The notes: generated from the sequence alone by a model not told the origin. A DNA stretch of 64,000 nt from Hyphomicrobium sp. NDB2Meth4 (GCF_900117445.1 NZ_FPEJ01000003.1:1-64000); one strand, 5' to 3'. Positions 47,463-56,972 are shown, counted from the stretch's first letter. Translations and numbers: made by a program.

Positions 47463-47613
47463 TCTTCCTCACGCTCATTCCGGCGGCAACGTAACCCGGA
47501 CTGGTTAAGTCCGGGCATATTCACCCCCGGCCGCCATTGCCAAGACGCGGCGCCCCGGTCAAAAAGGCGGTTCTGAAGCCGGATGAAGCCGGCGCTTCAC
47601 AGGGGACCCTAGC

Positions 47614-48081
47614 ATGACCGAAAATGTCGAAGCGCGACTTGCGACGCTTGGTATCGCGCTACCCGACGCCCCCAGCCCCGTGGCTAACTACGTCCCCTAT
47701 AGCCTCGCTGGCAACATGCTCTTTATCTCCGGCCAGGTCTCCAAGGCAGGCGACGGTACCCTCGCCAAAGGGCAGCTCGGAGGCGGAGTGTCCGTTGAGG
47801 AGGGCCGGGAAGCGGCCAGGTTGTGCGCCCTCAATATCCTCGCGCAGGCCCGCGCCGCCCTGGGCAGCCTCGACCGCATCGCGCAGGTGATCCGCCTCAC
47901 CGCTTTCGTCAATGCGGCACCCTCGTTTACCGACCACCCGCAGGTCGTCAACGGCGCCTCGGACTTGATGGTCGAGGTCCTGGGGGACAAGGGCCGCCAT
48001 ACCCGGGTGGCTGTCGGGGTCTCGAGCCTGCCGCTGGGCTGCGCCGTCGAAATCGACGCCACCATCCTCGTCAACGGCTAG
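47614..48081 (+). CDS. RidA-family protein
   Basis: RidA-type enzymes hydrolyse reactive imines from PLP enzymes. This 155-residue protein has the YjgF fold: VANYVPYSLAGNMLFISGQ at the start, the conserved RVAVGVSSLPLGCAVEIDA end. The active-site Arg of true RidA (in GSSELPRN-type motifs) is replaced in VGVSSLPLG, so it may be an Rid subgroup without deaminase activity. The first gene of a likely operon (gdpD follows 8 bp later). Confidence 0.88.
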   Translation: MTENVEARLATLGIALPDAPSPVANYVPYSLAGNMLFISGQVSKAGDGTLAKGQLGGGVSVEEGREAARLCALNILAQARAALGSLDRIAQVIRLTAFVNAAPSFTDHPQVVNGASDLMVEVLGDKGRHTRVAVGVSSLPLGCAVEIDATILVNG

Positions 48082-48089
48082 GTGCCCTC

Positions 48090-48839
48090 ATGCGCGATCG
48101 TGCGGCCTTTCTGAAGCCGATTGCGCATCGCGGCCTGCACGACGCGGCCAAGGGCATCATCGAGAACACCGTGCCGGCCTTCGAGGCCGCCATCGCACGC
48201 GGCTATGGCATCGAGTGCGACGTGCGCCCGGCCGCATGCGGGACACCCATGGTGTTCCATGACCTGACGCTCGAGCGCCTCATCGATGGCGAAGGGCCGC
48301 TTGCCAGGCACCGTGCGGAGGCTCTGAAGTCCCTCCGCTACAAGGCCGGCGGTACGGCCATCATCGACCTTGCCGATCTTCTCGCCCTCGTCGCCGGCCG
48401 CCAGCCGTTGCTCGTCGAGATCAAAAGCGAGTGGGACGCGCCCGATCCCACTTTTCTCAAAGGCATTGCCGCCGCCGCAGAAGCCTACCGTGGCCCCCTT
48501 GCCCTGATGTCGTTCGACCCTGCCGTCATGGCGGCGATGCGGGAGCTTGCCCCCGCCATCCCCCGCGGCATCGTGTCCGGCCAGTACGTCGGCGACTGCT
48601 GGTGGCGCGGCAAGCTCGGCCCCGAGCGCGCTTACGACCTGACACATCTGCTTGAATCGGGACCGGCCGCGCCCGACTTTTACGCCTATGACGTCAACGC
48701 GCTCCCAACGCCGGTCACGCGTTTCACGCGTGAGGTCTTGGCATTGCCCCTGTTCACGTGGACAGTCCGCACTGAGGAGCAGCGCGCCACAGCCGCCCGC
48801 TGGGCCGACGCACCGATATTCGAAGGATACGAGCCCTGA
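48090..48839 (+). CDS. Glycerophosphodiester phosphodiesterase
   Basis: This 249-residue cytosolic enzyme cleaves glycerophosphodiesters to glycerol-3-phosphate and alcohol. The GDPD fold residues are present: HRG near residue 13, ENT near residue 25, the GIECDVR pair near residue 40 and the HD near residue 56, then EIKSE near residue 110. No signal peptide, so its substrate must be taken up or made inside. It is the second gene of the series, 33 bp before the GNAT gene. Confidence 0.92.
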   Translation: MRDRAAFLKPIAHRGLHDAAKGIIENTVPAFEAAIARGYGIECDVRPAACGTPMVFHDLTLERLIDGEGPLARHRAEALKSLRYKAGGTAIIDLADLLALVAGRQPLLVEIKSEWDAPDPTFLKGIAAAAEAYRGPLALMSFDPAVMAAMRELAPAIPRGIVSGQYVGDCWWRGKLGPERAYDLTHLLESGPAAPDFYAYDVNALPTPVTRFTREVLALPLFTWTVRTEEQRATAARWADAPIFEGYEP

Positions 48840-48872
48840 CCCTGGGGCCCGCGATGAGGGCAAGCATTCGCA

Positions 48873-50063
48873 ATGAGCATCGACAACGGTGAGAAGCGGA
48901 CCGTTATCGCCAGCATCGTTGCCAGCATTGCCGACATTCCTGCTGTGAGCTGGGATGCCTGCGCCAATCCCGATGCAGCGACGTACAATCCGTTTATCGC
49001 CCATGCCTTTCTGAGGGCCCTGGAAGAATCCGGCTGCGTCGGCAGTCCAGACACCGGCTGGATCCCTCAGCACATCACGATTGCAGACGCTGACGGAGAG
49101 ATTGCCGCCTGCGCACCCTGCTACGCCAAGTTCAACAGCTCCGGCGAATACGTGTTCGACCATTCCTGGGCCAGCGCCTATGACCGCGCCGGCGGCAGCT
49201 ACTACCCCAAGCTACAGATCGCAGTGCCCTTCACGCCCGTCCCTGGCAATCGATTGCTGGTGCGCCCCGGCCCTGATGCCAAGCATCACCGCCGCCTGCT
49301 CGCCGCGGCGGCCGCCCAACTCGCTCAGCGCATCGGGGCCTCGTCGGTGCACATCACTTTCCTCACCGAACCTGAGTGGCAATTGCTCGGCGGTGATGGC
49401 TATCTGCAGCGTACCGACCAGCAATTCCATTGGAGCAATGCCGGCTACGCGAGCTTTGATGATTTCCTCGGCTCACTCGCATCGCGCAAGCGCAAGGCGC
49501 TGCGCAAGGAGCGCGCAGAAGCCCTCAGCGGCGGCCTCGTCATCGAGCACTTGAGCGGCGCCGACGTCAAGGAACGCCATTGGGATGCGTTCTTCGAATT
49601 CTATATGGACACTGGCAACCGCAAGTGGGGGCACCCCTACCTCAATCGTCGCTTCTTCTCACTGCTCGGCGAAACGATGGCCGACCGCTGCCTGCTCGTC
49701 ATGGCCCGCCGCGGTGAACGCTACGTCGCCGGCGCGCTCAACCTCATCGGCGGCGATTGCCTCTACGGGCGCTACTGGGGCGCCATCGAGCATCACCCGT
49801 TTTTGCACTTCGAGCTCTGCTACTATCAGGCGATCGACTACGCCATCGCGCACAAGTTGGCGCGCGTCGAAGCCGGCGCCCAGGGAGAGCACAAGCTCGC
49901 CCGTGGCTACATGCCGACGCCGACGTATTCCGCGCACTACATCGTCGATCCGGGTTTTCGTCAGGCCGTGGCCCGCTACCTCGAGGGCGAGCGTGCTGCC
50001 ATCGCCGAGAACATCGCCGACCTTTCCGCCTTCGCCCCCTATCGCAAAGGCCAGCAGCAATAA
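48873..50063 (+). CDS. GNAT-like peptidogalycan biosynthesis protein
   Basis: This 396-residue protein belongs to the Peptidogalycan_BS_reg / COG3146 family. Signature parts are TYNPFIAHAFLRALEESG in the N-terminus, the central FDDFLGSLASRKRKALRKER, and the C-terminal ARVEAGAQGEHKLARGYMP. It carries a double GNAT fold without a known substrate. Soluble. It sits between the phosphodiesterase and the HIT gene. Confidence 0.9.
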   Translation: MSIDNGEKRTVIASIVASIADIPAVSWDACANPDAATYNPFIAHAFLRALEESGCVGSPDTGWIPQHITIADADGEIAACAPCYAKFNSSGEYVFDHSWASAYDRAGGSYYPKLQIAVPFTPVPGNRLLVRPGPDAKHHRRLLAAAAAQLAQRIGASSVHITFLTEPEWQLLGGDGYLQRTDQQFHWSNAGYASFDDFLGSLASRKRKALRKERAEALSGGLVIEHLSGADVKERHWDAFFEFYMDTGNRKWGHPYLNRRFFSLLGETMADRCLLVMARRGERYVAGALNLIGGDCLYGRYWGAIEHHPFLHFELCYYQAIDYAIAHKLARVEAGAQGEHKLARGYMPTPTYSAHYIVDPGFRQAVARYLEGERAAIAENIADLSAFAPYRKGQQQ

Positions 50064-50132
50064 CTGTGCGACGATTGCTTGACGCCGCCCGCGGCGATCC
50101 GTTTAACAGCCCCGAGCAAACGGGAGGCCCGC

Positions 50133-50555
50133 ATGTCCTACGATGACAGCAACGTGTTCGCCAAAATCCTGCGCGGCGAGATCCCCTCGCACAAAGTCTA
50201 CGAGGATGCCGACGCGCTCGTATTCATGGACGTCATGCCCCAGGCGCCCGGGCACACACTGATCGTGCCTAAGGCCCCGTCCCGCAATATTTTGGATGCC
50301 GACCCGGCCGTTCTCGCGAAGGTGATCCCCATCGTGCAGCGCACCGCGCGCGCGGTGAAGGAAGCATTCGCCGCCGACGGCGTGACGGTGGTCCAGTTCA
50401 ATGAGCCTGCCAGCGGTCAGACGGTCTACCACCTGCACTTCCACGTCATCCCGCGCCACGAAGGCGTTCCGCTGATGCCGCATGCGCGTGAGATGGAAAA
50501 GCCCGACGTGCTCGCCGCCCACGCAGAAAAGATCCGCGCAGCGTTCAAGAGCTGA
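50133..50555 (+). CDS. HIT-family protein
   Basis: This 140-residue protein is a histidine triad hydrolase or transferase of the HinT group. Visible parts are FAKILRGEIPSHKVYED, the beta region HTLIVPKAP and the triad HLHFHVIPR near residue 105. It should hydrolyse nucleoside phosphoramidates. A GGGAGG ribosome site supports the start at 50133. Last gene of the RidA/GDPD/GNAT/HIT series. Confidence 0.93.
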   Translation: MSYDDSNVFAKILRGEIPSHKVYEDADALVFMDVMPQAPGHTLIVPKAPSRNILDADPAVLAKVIPIVQRTARAVKEAFAADGVTVVQFNEPASGQTVYHLHFHVIPRHEGVPLMPHAREMEKPDVLAAHAEKIRAAFKS

Positions 50556-50579
50556 GGGCAGAGCGCCGCGATCCTACGA

Positions 50580-50891
50580 TCAGCCGCTGCAGGCCTGATA
50601 CTTGTCCCACCAATGCGGATTGCCGGTGCGCACAGCCATCGTGCGCAGGCACCCGCAGTCGCCATACGAGCAGGCCGAGCGATAGGCACGCGGGCTGCTG
50701 TAGTAGCGCAGGTTGTCGCCATTGCCGCGCGGGGTGATGCGATAGTAGCGCCGGCGCGGAGCGCGCGGTGCCGCATATCCGTCCCATCGGTACCATCCAC
50801 CTGCTTCGGCGGGCGTGACGGTTGCTGGAGCAAGGGTCGCGACGCTGGCGGCAAACGCCGCTAAGCCGCAAATGGCGAGTGAGTGCCGCAT
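50580..50891 (-). CDS. Small secreted protein of unknown function
   Basis: This 103-residue protein begins with a signal peptide (1-30, ending PAEA) and a GGGAGC ribosome site. The mature part is rich in Tyr, Arg and Trp, with Cys in CSYGDCGC near residue 74 and a last Cys near residue 101. It resembles small Tyr/Arg-rich exported proteins of alphaproteobacteria, with no known role. It is convergent with the HIT gene, 24 bp apart. Confidence 0.7.
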   Translation of the reverse strand: MRHSLAICGLAAFAASVATLAPATVTPAEAGGWYRWDGYAAPRAPRRRYYRITPRGNGDNLRYYSSPRAYRSACSYGDCGCLRTMAVRTGNPHWWDKYQACSG

Positions 50892-51025
50892 GGAAAGGCT
50901 CCCGATGCTGCCGCCACCTGCCCGAGCGGGAGCGTGGCGGCTGCTGAAAAGCCGCGAGTATCCAACGACTTGGTAAAGGAACCCGCAACCGCCGCGTGAA
51001 CAGAGCGCGCCGGCGCGTGGGTTGC

Positions 51026-52732
51026 CTAGACAGCCGTGATGTCCCGGTCCTTGGTCTCGCGCAGGAACAGCGCGCCGATGACGAACGTGCCCAGCGCCAC
51101 GACGACCGGATACCAAAGCCCTGCGTAGATGTTGCCCGACCACGCGACGATCGCCGTCGCCAGCAACGGAAGCATGCCCCCGAACCAGCCGTTGCCGATG
51201 TGATACGGCAGCGACATCGACGTATATCGAATGTTGGTCGGAAACAGCTCGACCAGAAACGCCGCGATCGGCCCGTACACCATCGCCACGTAGATCAGGA
51301 AGGTGACGAGGACACCGAGCAGCACCGGCCAGTTGATCTTCGCCGGATCGGCCTGCACAGGCGCGAACGACACCGCCCCATCTTTCTCGACCCGCTTCAG
51401 GTTCGGATAGCCTGCCGCCACCAGCGCGGAGTTGTACGCCTCGGGCGTGAATGGCGAAACGTCCGTCCCGTTGATGTTGAGAACCACCGGCGCCCCCGCG
51501 CCCGCATCCTTCGTTTTGAACGACAGCCCGAGCTTGCTGATGTGATCCTTCGCCTTGTCGCATTCGGTGAATGTCGACCACGGCCCGACGAAGATGTGGA
51601 AGTTGCATTGCGCCGCATCGACGCTGAGGGTGAGTTGCGTCTTCTGCTGGAACGCTACGAGATCGGGGTTGGCCGCGTTGGCCATCAGCGCGAACAGCGG
51701 GAAATACGTGAGCGCCGCGATGAGGCACCCCGCGAGAATGATTTTCAGGCGCCCGATCCTGTCGCTCAGCCATCCGAAGAAAATAAAGAACGGCGTACCG
51801 ATGACGAGCGAAGCCCCGATCAACGCATAGGCATAAAGCGGATCGACCTTTGCCGTGATGGTGAGGAAGAACAGTGCATAGAACTGCCCCGTGTACCACA
51901 CGACGCCCTGTCCTGCCGTGGCGCCGAGCAGCGCCAGCAGCACGTATTTGTTATTCGGATAGCGCAGGAAGCTGTCGGTGATCGGCGAAGTGGAGCCTTT
52001 GCCTTCCTCCTTCATGCGCATGAACACCGGGCTCTCCTCCAGCTTCAGCCGGATGTAGACGGAGAACAGCAACAGCAGCAGCGACACCAGAAACGCAACG
52101 CGCCAGCCCCACTCTGCAAACGTCTCCGCGTCGAAGAAATAGAACCGGCACGCGCCGATCACCACCAGCGCCAGGAAGAACCCAATCGTCGCCGTGGTCT
52201 GGATCCACGACGTTGCAAAGCCGCGCTTGCCCGGCCGCGCATGTTCCGCGACATACGTCGCCGCGCCGCCGTATTCGCCGCCCAGCGCCAGCCCCTGCAG
52301 CAGCCGCAATGTCACCAGCAGCACCGGCGCCGCCCAGCCGATGCCCGGCACCGTGTAACCGAGGATGGTTGAATCGGAGAACGTCGGCAGCAAGCCGACC
52401 GCGAACGTCGAGATGCCCATCACCACGATGGTGACAAGGAACGTATACTTGCGCCCAACGAGATCGCCGATGCGTCCGAACACCAGCGCCCCGAACGGAC
52501 GCACAATGAAGCCCGCCGCATACGTCGCGAATGCCGACAGCAATGCGGCGGTATCGTTGCCGGGCGGGAAGAACAGCGCCGCAAAAAACGGTGCCAGCGT
52601 CGCGTAGAGGTAAAAGTCGTACCACTCGAAGACGGTGCCGAGCGAGGAGGCAAAGATAACCCGCCGCTCGCCCGAGGTTATGCCCCTGTCCGTCTTCGCG
52701 ACGGATTCCACCCCTGCATATGCCACGCCCAT
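51026..52732 (-). CDS. MFS transporter with a large periplasmic loop
   Basis: This 568-residue MFS protein of the metabolite:H+ symporter type has 12 membrane helices. The family motifs are FEWYDFYLYATLAPFF, RPFGALVFGRIGDLVGRKYTF (shown in part), GLALGGEYGGAATYVAEH and GWLSDRIGRLK. Between helices 9 and 10 an insertion of about 115 residues (near 345-460) replaces the usual short periplasmic loop; it holds two cysteines (AQCNF and ECDKAK). The substrate is probably a carboxylate or polyol but is not known. The start may be the ATG at 52732 or a GTG 6 bases downstream. Confidence 0.88.
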   Translation of the reverse strand: MGVAYAGVESVAKTDRGITSGERRVIFASSLGTVFEWYDFYLYATLAPFFAALFFPPGNDTAALLSAFATYAAGFIVRPFGALVFGRIGDLVGRKYTFLVTIVVMGISTFAVGLLPTFSDSTILGYTVPGIGWAAPVLLVTLRLLQGLALGGEYGGAATYVAEHARPGKRGFATSWIQTTATIGFFLALVVIGACRFYFFDAETFAEWGWRVAFLVSLLLLLFSVYIRLKLEESPVFMRMKEEGKGSTSPITDSFLRYPNNKYVLLALLGATAGQGVVWYTGQFYALFFLTITAKVDPLYAYALIGASLVIGTPFFIFFGWLSDRIGRLKIILAGCLIAALTYFPLFALMANAANPDLVAFQQKTQLTLSVDAAQCNFHIFVGPWSTFTECDKAKDHISKLGLSFKTKDAGAGAPVVLNINGTDVSPFTPEAYNSALVAAGYPNLKRVEKDGAVSFAPVQADPAKINWPVLLGVLVTFLIYVAMVYGPIAAFLVELFPTNIRYTSMSLPYHIGNGWFGGMLPLLATAIVAWSGNIYAGLWYPVVVALGTFVIGALFLRETKDRDITAV

Positions 52733-52904
52733 CCCCCCGATCGGCTTTTTGTTCTGCCCCAATCTACTCAGCACTTAAGCCATCTGGAAATCGATAGTTT
52801 CGAATTCACCGATCGCGACCCACGCCCGCGCCGCCCTTCCAGACATCAAGGCGCCGCTTTGCATCGCTAGCTCGGCCAACGGGGAAGCTTGGGAGGAACA
52901 GCCG

Positions 52905-53933
52905 TTGAACCTAAAGGCGAAAAGCGCGCTCTTGGCGCTTGCGTTCTTGCCGTTCAGCCATTGCCAGTCCGCAGCCGGCACCTGCTGGACACCTCCGCAG
53001 CCACGCACCGTCGAAGAGACGGTTCTCGTCGCCCAGAACACCCCACAGCCCGGCACTTCTTCTGCCGATCAGTCCATGGCCATGCTGGCCCTCTCCGACG
53101 GGCGGCAGCGAGCCGCATACGGCGCCGGGCTTCTCGTCGGCTGGGGCCAGACCGGCGCCCGCCCCGATTTCGCCGTCGTCACCGCTGTCGGCATGAGTGC
53201 GCTGATCGCGCCATTCGTATTTGTCGGACACACAGGCGACGAGGCCGTCATCGACATCTTCGCTTGCGCCGCAGGCACTCTGCACGACATGGCCGAGCGC
53301 GCTGCCTCTCGCATGACACCGGCGGTGCTCGACGCTATCGCCCGTCGCCATGCGGCGGGCGCAAGGTTGCTGATCGCGCTTCCTGGTTCAGCCGCGCGCA
53401 AGGAAACCATCTGGGACATCGGCGCTATCGCTGCGAGCGGACATCGTGCCGCAAAGAGCCTGATCGCGTCGATCCTGCGCGCCTCCGTCGATATGATCGC
53501 CTATGTCGATCCCGACACAGCACCCGTGAAGGCGGGCCTCGTTGCCGTGCGCAATCCTGTTCTTCGCCGCCTCGGCGCCGGTGAACCGTTCCTTGCACCG
53601 CCGACGTTCCGAACGTCACCGGCCGCCAACTACCTCATCCACAACGGCGTGCTGTTTGCGGATGAAGGAGAAGCCTTCGCCGCCGAGCAGGCACAGCACG
53701 ACACCCCGGCACAACCTGCCATGTGGCTGCTGCCCGCTCAGGAGTTGTTTGCGACCGCTGAATTGCACCATGCGCGCATCGCGATCGCATCGCTGCGCCC
53801 GAGCCTCAACATCCAGCCGGCGACGTCAGAGTGCGACCCTACTTTTATGCGCACGCTCTTCGAGCATGCCTTCAGGCAAGGCCGCATGCGGCGCGACTGG
53901 CGCTCTTCCTTGGTAGACCCCACGCACCGGTAG
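52905..53933 (+). CDS. Degenerate patatin-like protein (probable pseudoenzyme)
   Basis: This 342-residue protein starts with TTG, supported by a strong GGGAGGA about 8 bases upstream, and has a signal peptide (1-20). It is a paralogue of the patatin lipoprotein at 21214-22374: matching blocks are LALSDGRQRAAYGAGLLVGW against LALSGGQEDGAFGAGLLTGW, and IWDIGAIAASG against IWNVGAIAASD. The catalytic GTSTG reads AVGMS at the same place, so the nucleophile is Gly96. The dyad Asp motif is not found. It probably cannot hydrolyse lipids. Confidence 0.8.
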   Translation: MNLKAKSALLALAFLPFSHCQSAAGTCWTPPQPRTVEETVLVAQNTPQPGTSSADQSMAMLALSDGRQRAAYGAGLLVGWGQTGARPDFAVVTAVGMSALIAPFVFVGHTGDEAVIDIFACAAGTLHDMAERAASRMTPAVLDAIARRHAAGARLLIALPGSAARKETIWDIGAIAASGHRAAKSLIASILRASVDMIAYVDPDTAPVKAGLVAVRNPVLRRLGAGEPFLAPPTFRTSPAANYLIHNGVLFADEGEAFAAEQAQHDTPAQPAMWLLPAQELFATAELHHARIAIASLRPSLNIQPATSECDPTFMRTLFEHAFRQGRMRRDWRSSLVDPTHR

Positions 53934-54076
53934 CTCGAGGGTCACCCCAAGTCCCCGAAGGCACATTCCTGCGCTCTCACATCGCCGACCGATTGCGAGC
54001 AATTTTAGCTTTGCTCGAAACGGCGTTCCAATCGCTCTTTGCTAGATTGCCCGCCGTCGCTTGGAGATTTTTCCCG

Positions 54077-55120
54077 ATGAGCAATCGCGTTTCCCGCCGG
54101 CAGGCACTTGCCGCCCTCACCGGGCTCGGCGCCGCCGCCGCGCTTCCCACCGCCGCCGCGCAGGCTTGCAGCCGCATCTTTTGGAACGACAATCCTGTGA
54201 AGCTCATCGGGCGCACGCTCGACTGGAGCCGCAATTTCGATGAGGTCCTGTGGGCCCTCCCCGCCGGAATGGAGCGCGAAGGGCGCGTAGCGGAAAATCC
54301 GGCCAAATGGACCTCGCGCTACGCAAGCCTCATCATTGCCGGCCTCGACGTTTGCACCGAGGAAGGCGTCAACGAGAAGGGGCTCGCTGTAAATCTGCTC
54401 TTCCTCGACGGCACCAAGTACGAGCCGCGCAACTCCAAGCGCCCCGGCATCGCCTTCTTCCAGTGGCCACAGTACTACCTCGACAACTACGCCACCGTGA
54501 ATGAGGTGATCGGCAACCTCGACCAGGTGCAGGTGGTCAACACTGCCCTCGGCGAGGAATACCCCGAAGGCCTGCCGCTGCACGTCGCGATTGCCGACGC
54601 TGCCGGGAACTCGGCGATTATTGAGTTCATCAAGGGCGAGCCTACGGTTCACATGGGCCGGCATTACCAGGTGATGACAAACGAGCCCACCTACGACGAG
54701 CAGATCGCCAACTTGCTCAAATACAAGCCCTTCGGCGGCACCATCGCCGAACTGCCCGGCGGCATCCAGGCGACCGATCGCTTCGTGCGCGCCGCCTACA
54801 CGCTGAAATACTTGCCGAAGACCAGCGACGTTCCCCAGGCCGTCGCCAATATGATGAGCCTCGTCAACAACGTGTCGGTGCCCTTCGGCAGCCCGTACTC
54901 CGGCGTCTCCGGCACCTACCCGACTTGGTACCGCTCGATCATCGATCCCGATTCCCTCGTCTACTACGTGCAGACGACGATCACGCCGAACACCTTCTGG
55001 GTCGACATGAAGAAGCTCGACCTGAAGCCCGGCGCGCTCGCACTGCGCATGCCCATCTTCGACGAAAAGCTGATGGGCGAAGCCAGCGGCGCATTCAAAG
55101 AGGGCAAACCCTCGGTCTAG
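54077..55120 (+). CDS. Ntn-type linear amide hydrolase (choloylglycine hydrolase family)
   Basis: This 347-residue protein has a Tat-type signal (SRRQALAALTG, cut near AQA) placing the catalytic Cys31 at the mature N-terminus (AQ-CSRIFW), as needed for an Ntn hydrolase. The choloylglycine hydrolase/penicillin acylase fold is shown by LIGRTLDW, GVNEKGLAVNLLFLD and VMTNEPTYDEQ. It may cleave an amide in the periplasm, such as a quorum signal or bile-salt-like compound; the substrate is unknown. It stands between the patatin paralogue and the TetR gene. Confidence 0.88.
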   Translation: MSNRVSRRQALAALTGLGAAAALPTAAAQACSRIFWNDNPVKLIGRTLDWSRNFDEVLWALPAGMEREGRVAENPAKWTSRYASLIIAGLDVCTEEGVNEKGLAVNLLFLDGTKYEPRNSKRPGIAFFQWPQYYLDNYATVNEVIGNLDQVQVVNTALGEEYPEGLPLHVAIADAAGNSAIIEFIKGEPTVHMGRHYQVMTNEPTYDEQIANLLKYKPFGGTIAELPGGIQATDRFVRAAYTLKYLPKTSDVPQAVANMMSLVNNVSVPFGSPYSGVSGTYPTWYRSIIDPDSLVYYVQTTITPNTFWVDMKKLDLKPGALALRMPIFDEKLMGEASGAFKEGKPSV

Positions 55121-55277
55121 GCGCTCAGGTCAATCTGCTGCTCGGAGCGACCACCGACATACCAATAACATGTTGAATTGTCACAAGAAATACATATGCG
55201 CCGGTGCCAGATCCACTGGCCAGTCACCCGACGATCAGTACCAACTTGGCCTGCGCGCCGCGCGTTGAGTTGACTGC

Positions 55278-55291
55278 CTACCAACTGGTAG
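55278..55291. promoter_or_regulatory. Palindromic operator upstream of the TetR gene
   Basis: CTACCA-2 bp-TGGTAG forms a perfect 6-bp inverted repeat centred 20 bp before the TetR ATG. It falls between a TTGACT (55270-55275) and a weak TAGTCT (55293-55298) spaced by 17 bp. A similar half copy, GTACCAACTTGG, is at about 55238-55249. It probably binds the TetR-family protein itself. Confidence 0.5.
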
Positions 55292-55304
55292 ATAGTCTGC
55301 AGGA

Positions 55305-55877
55305 ATGAAAGCACTCGACACCAAATCCGCATTGCTTGCCGAAGCCGAGAACCTTGTCAGGACCAAGGGCTATGCGTCGTTCAGCTATGCCGACCTCGCC
55401 GAGCGCGTCGGCATTCGCAAGGCCAGCATCCATCACCACTTCCCCACCAAGGAAGAATTGGGTGCCGTCCTCATCGACACCTATCTCGAGCGCTTCACCG
55501 CACAACTCAAAGAGCTTGGCGCCGAAGACATCGATACCCGCAGCAAACTGCTGACCTATGGCGACTTCTTCGCCGCCAGCCTCGAAGACGGGCAGATGCC
55601 GCTGTGTGGCGCGCTCGCTGCCGATGCCGCGTATCTCCCCGCCTCCTTGCAGGAGCGCGTCAGGATATTCTTCGAGCTGCACCTCGAATGGCTGGAAGCC
55701 GTCTTGCGTGAAGGCGCAGCCAAACACGACTTCAAGCTTTCGCGTCCGTATCGCAAGACTGCGCTGATGCTTCTGAGTGCGCTGCAAGGCGCCAGCATTG
55801 TCGCCTGGGCACTGAAGGATCCTTCAGTCATCAAGCCGGTATTCCGCCAGCTCGTGGAGGGCCTGGCGGCGAAGTAA
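55305..55877 (+). CDS. TetR/AcrR-family transcriptional regulator
   Basis: This 190-residue protein has a TetR helix-turn-helix (about 5-50) with FSYADLAERVGIRKASIHHHF and a C-terminal TetR_C ligand region (about 80-185). The turn KASIHHHFPTKEEL fits the YcdC/AcrR style. It likely represses its own operon and the MBL-SoxYZ pair downstream (39 bp to the next start). The ligand is unknown, though location suggests an alcohol, aldehyde or other quinoprotein substrate. Confidence 0.9.
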   Translation: MKALDTKSALLAEAENLVRTKGYASFSYADLAERVGIRKASIHHHFPTKEELGAVLIDTYLERFTAQLKELGAEDIDTRSKLLTYGDFFAASLEDGQMPLCGALAADAAYLPASLQERVRIFFELHLEWLEAVLREGAAKHDFKLSRPYRKTALMLLSALQGASIVAWALKDPSVIKPVFRQLVEGLAAK

Positions 55878-55916
55878 CGACACGACACCCATCTCGCAAC
55901 AAAAAGGATGGCACCA

Positions 55917-56942
55917 ATGTGCACACCCGCACAATTGCAAGTCATCACGAGACCAGGCACGGAGGAAACGCAGACAGTCGCCGGCGCGCTCAAGCGCTCC
56001 GTTTCGCGACGCGACCTTCTCGTTGGTTCACTGGCATTCTCCGTTGCACCAGCGCTCAGCCATTTTTCCGCGCACGCCGACGCGATCATGGCCTTTACCG
56101 AAATTGCCCCTGGCATCTTCGTGCATCAAGGTCGCTTCGAGTTGCAGTCTCCGCTGAACCGTGGAGACATGTCCAACACGAGCTTCGTCGTCGGCACCGA
56201 TGCTGTTGCGGTCATCGACACACTCTGCAGCGCCAAACTCGGCAGCGAACTGCGCGCAGCAATCAGGGCCGTGACCGACAAGCCCGTCCGCTACGTCATA
56301 AATTCGCACATGCATCCCGACCACGTTTTTGGCAACGTGGCATTCAAGAACGACGACAATGTCGAGTTCATCGGGCACCACAAGCTCGCCCGCGGGTTGT
56401 CCGCGCGAGCTGACACATATCTCGCTGCAAACAAGATGATGCTGGGAGATGACGCGTTCGCCGGAACCGAGATTGTGCTGCCGACGCGCGGCGTCGACGA
56501 CAAGGTCACCATCGACCTTGGCGGCCGACAGCTCACGCTCGAGGCCCAGTCGGTTGCCCACACCGACAACGACCTTATCGTTTCCGATAGCGCCACCGGC
56601 ACGCTGTTCCTCGGCGACCTTCTCTTCTCCGGACACATCCCCACGCTCGATGGCTCGCTGCGCGGCTGGCTCAGCCTCATCGACAAGCTGGAGCATTACA
56701 AGCCGACGCGCGTCGTGCCAGGCCACGGCCCGCACGCGATGCAGCTTCCCGAAGCGGTGGGTGACGAGAAGCGCTATTGGTCGACCGTCGCAACGGACGT
56801 GCGCCGGATGATCAAGGAAGGCAAGACGATGAGTGAGGCGACCAAGACCGCCGGACAATCTGAGCGCGATCACTGGAAGCTGTTTGACCAATACCACGTC
56901 CGCAACGTGACCGCCGCCTTTGCCGAGCTTGAATGGGAATAA
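55917..56942 (+). CDS. MBL-fold zinc hydrolase of the quinoprotein relay type
   Basis: I pick the ATG at 55917, 9 bases after AAGGA; an ATG at 55908 is too close to it. The 341-residue protein has a Tat signal (SVSRRDLLVGSLAF). The metallo-beta-lactamase ligands are all seen: NSHMHPDHVFGN, the later His in AHTDND, Asp in LFLGDLLFSG and the last His in VPGHGPHA. This fits the quinoprotein relay system zinc metallohydrolase type 2. It is paired with the SoxYZ-like carrier, 30 bp downstream. Confidence 0.85.
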   Translation: MCTPAQLQVITRPGTEETQTVAGALKRSVSRRDLLVGSLAFSVAPALSHFSAHADAIMAFTEIAPGIFVHQGRFELQSPLNRGDMSNTSFVVGTDAVAVIDTLCSAKLGSELRAAIRAVTDKPVRYVINSHMHPDHVFGNVAFKNDDNVEFIGHHKLARGLSARADTYLAANKMMLGDDAFAGTEIVLPTRGVDDKVTIDLGGRQLTLEAQSVAHTDNDLIVSDSATGTLFLGDLLFSGHIPTLDGSLRGWLSLIDKLEHYKPTRVVPGHGPHAMQLPEAVGDEKRYWSTVATDVRRMIKEGKTMSEATKTAGQSERDHWKLFDQYHVRNVTAAFAELEWE

Positions 56943-56972
56943 GAAGTACAACGCATAAGGATGGAAACGCAC

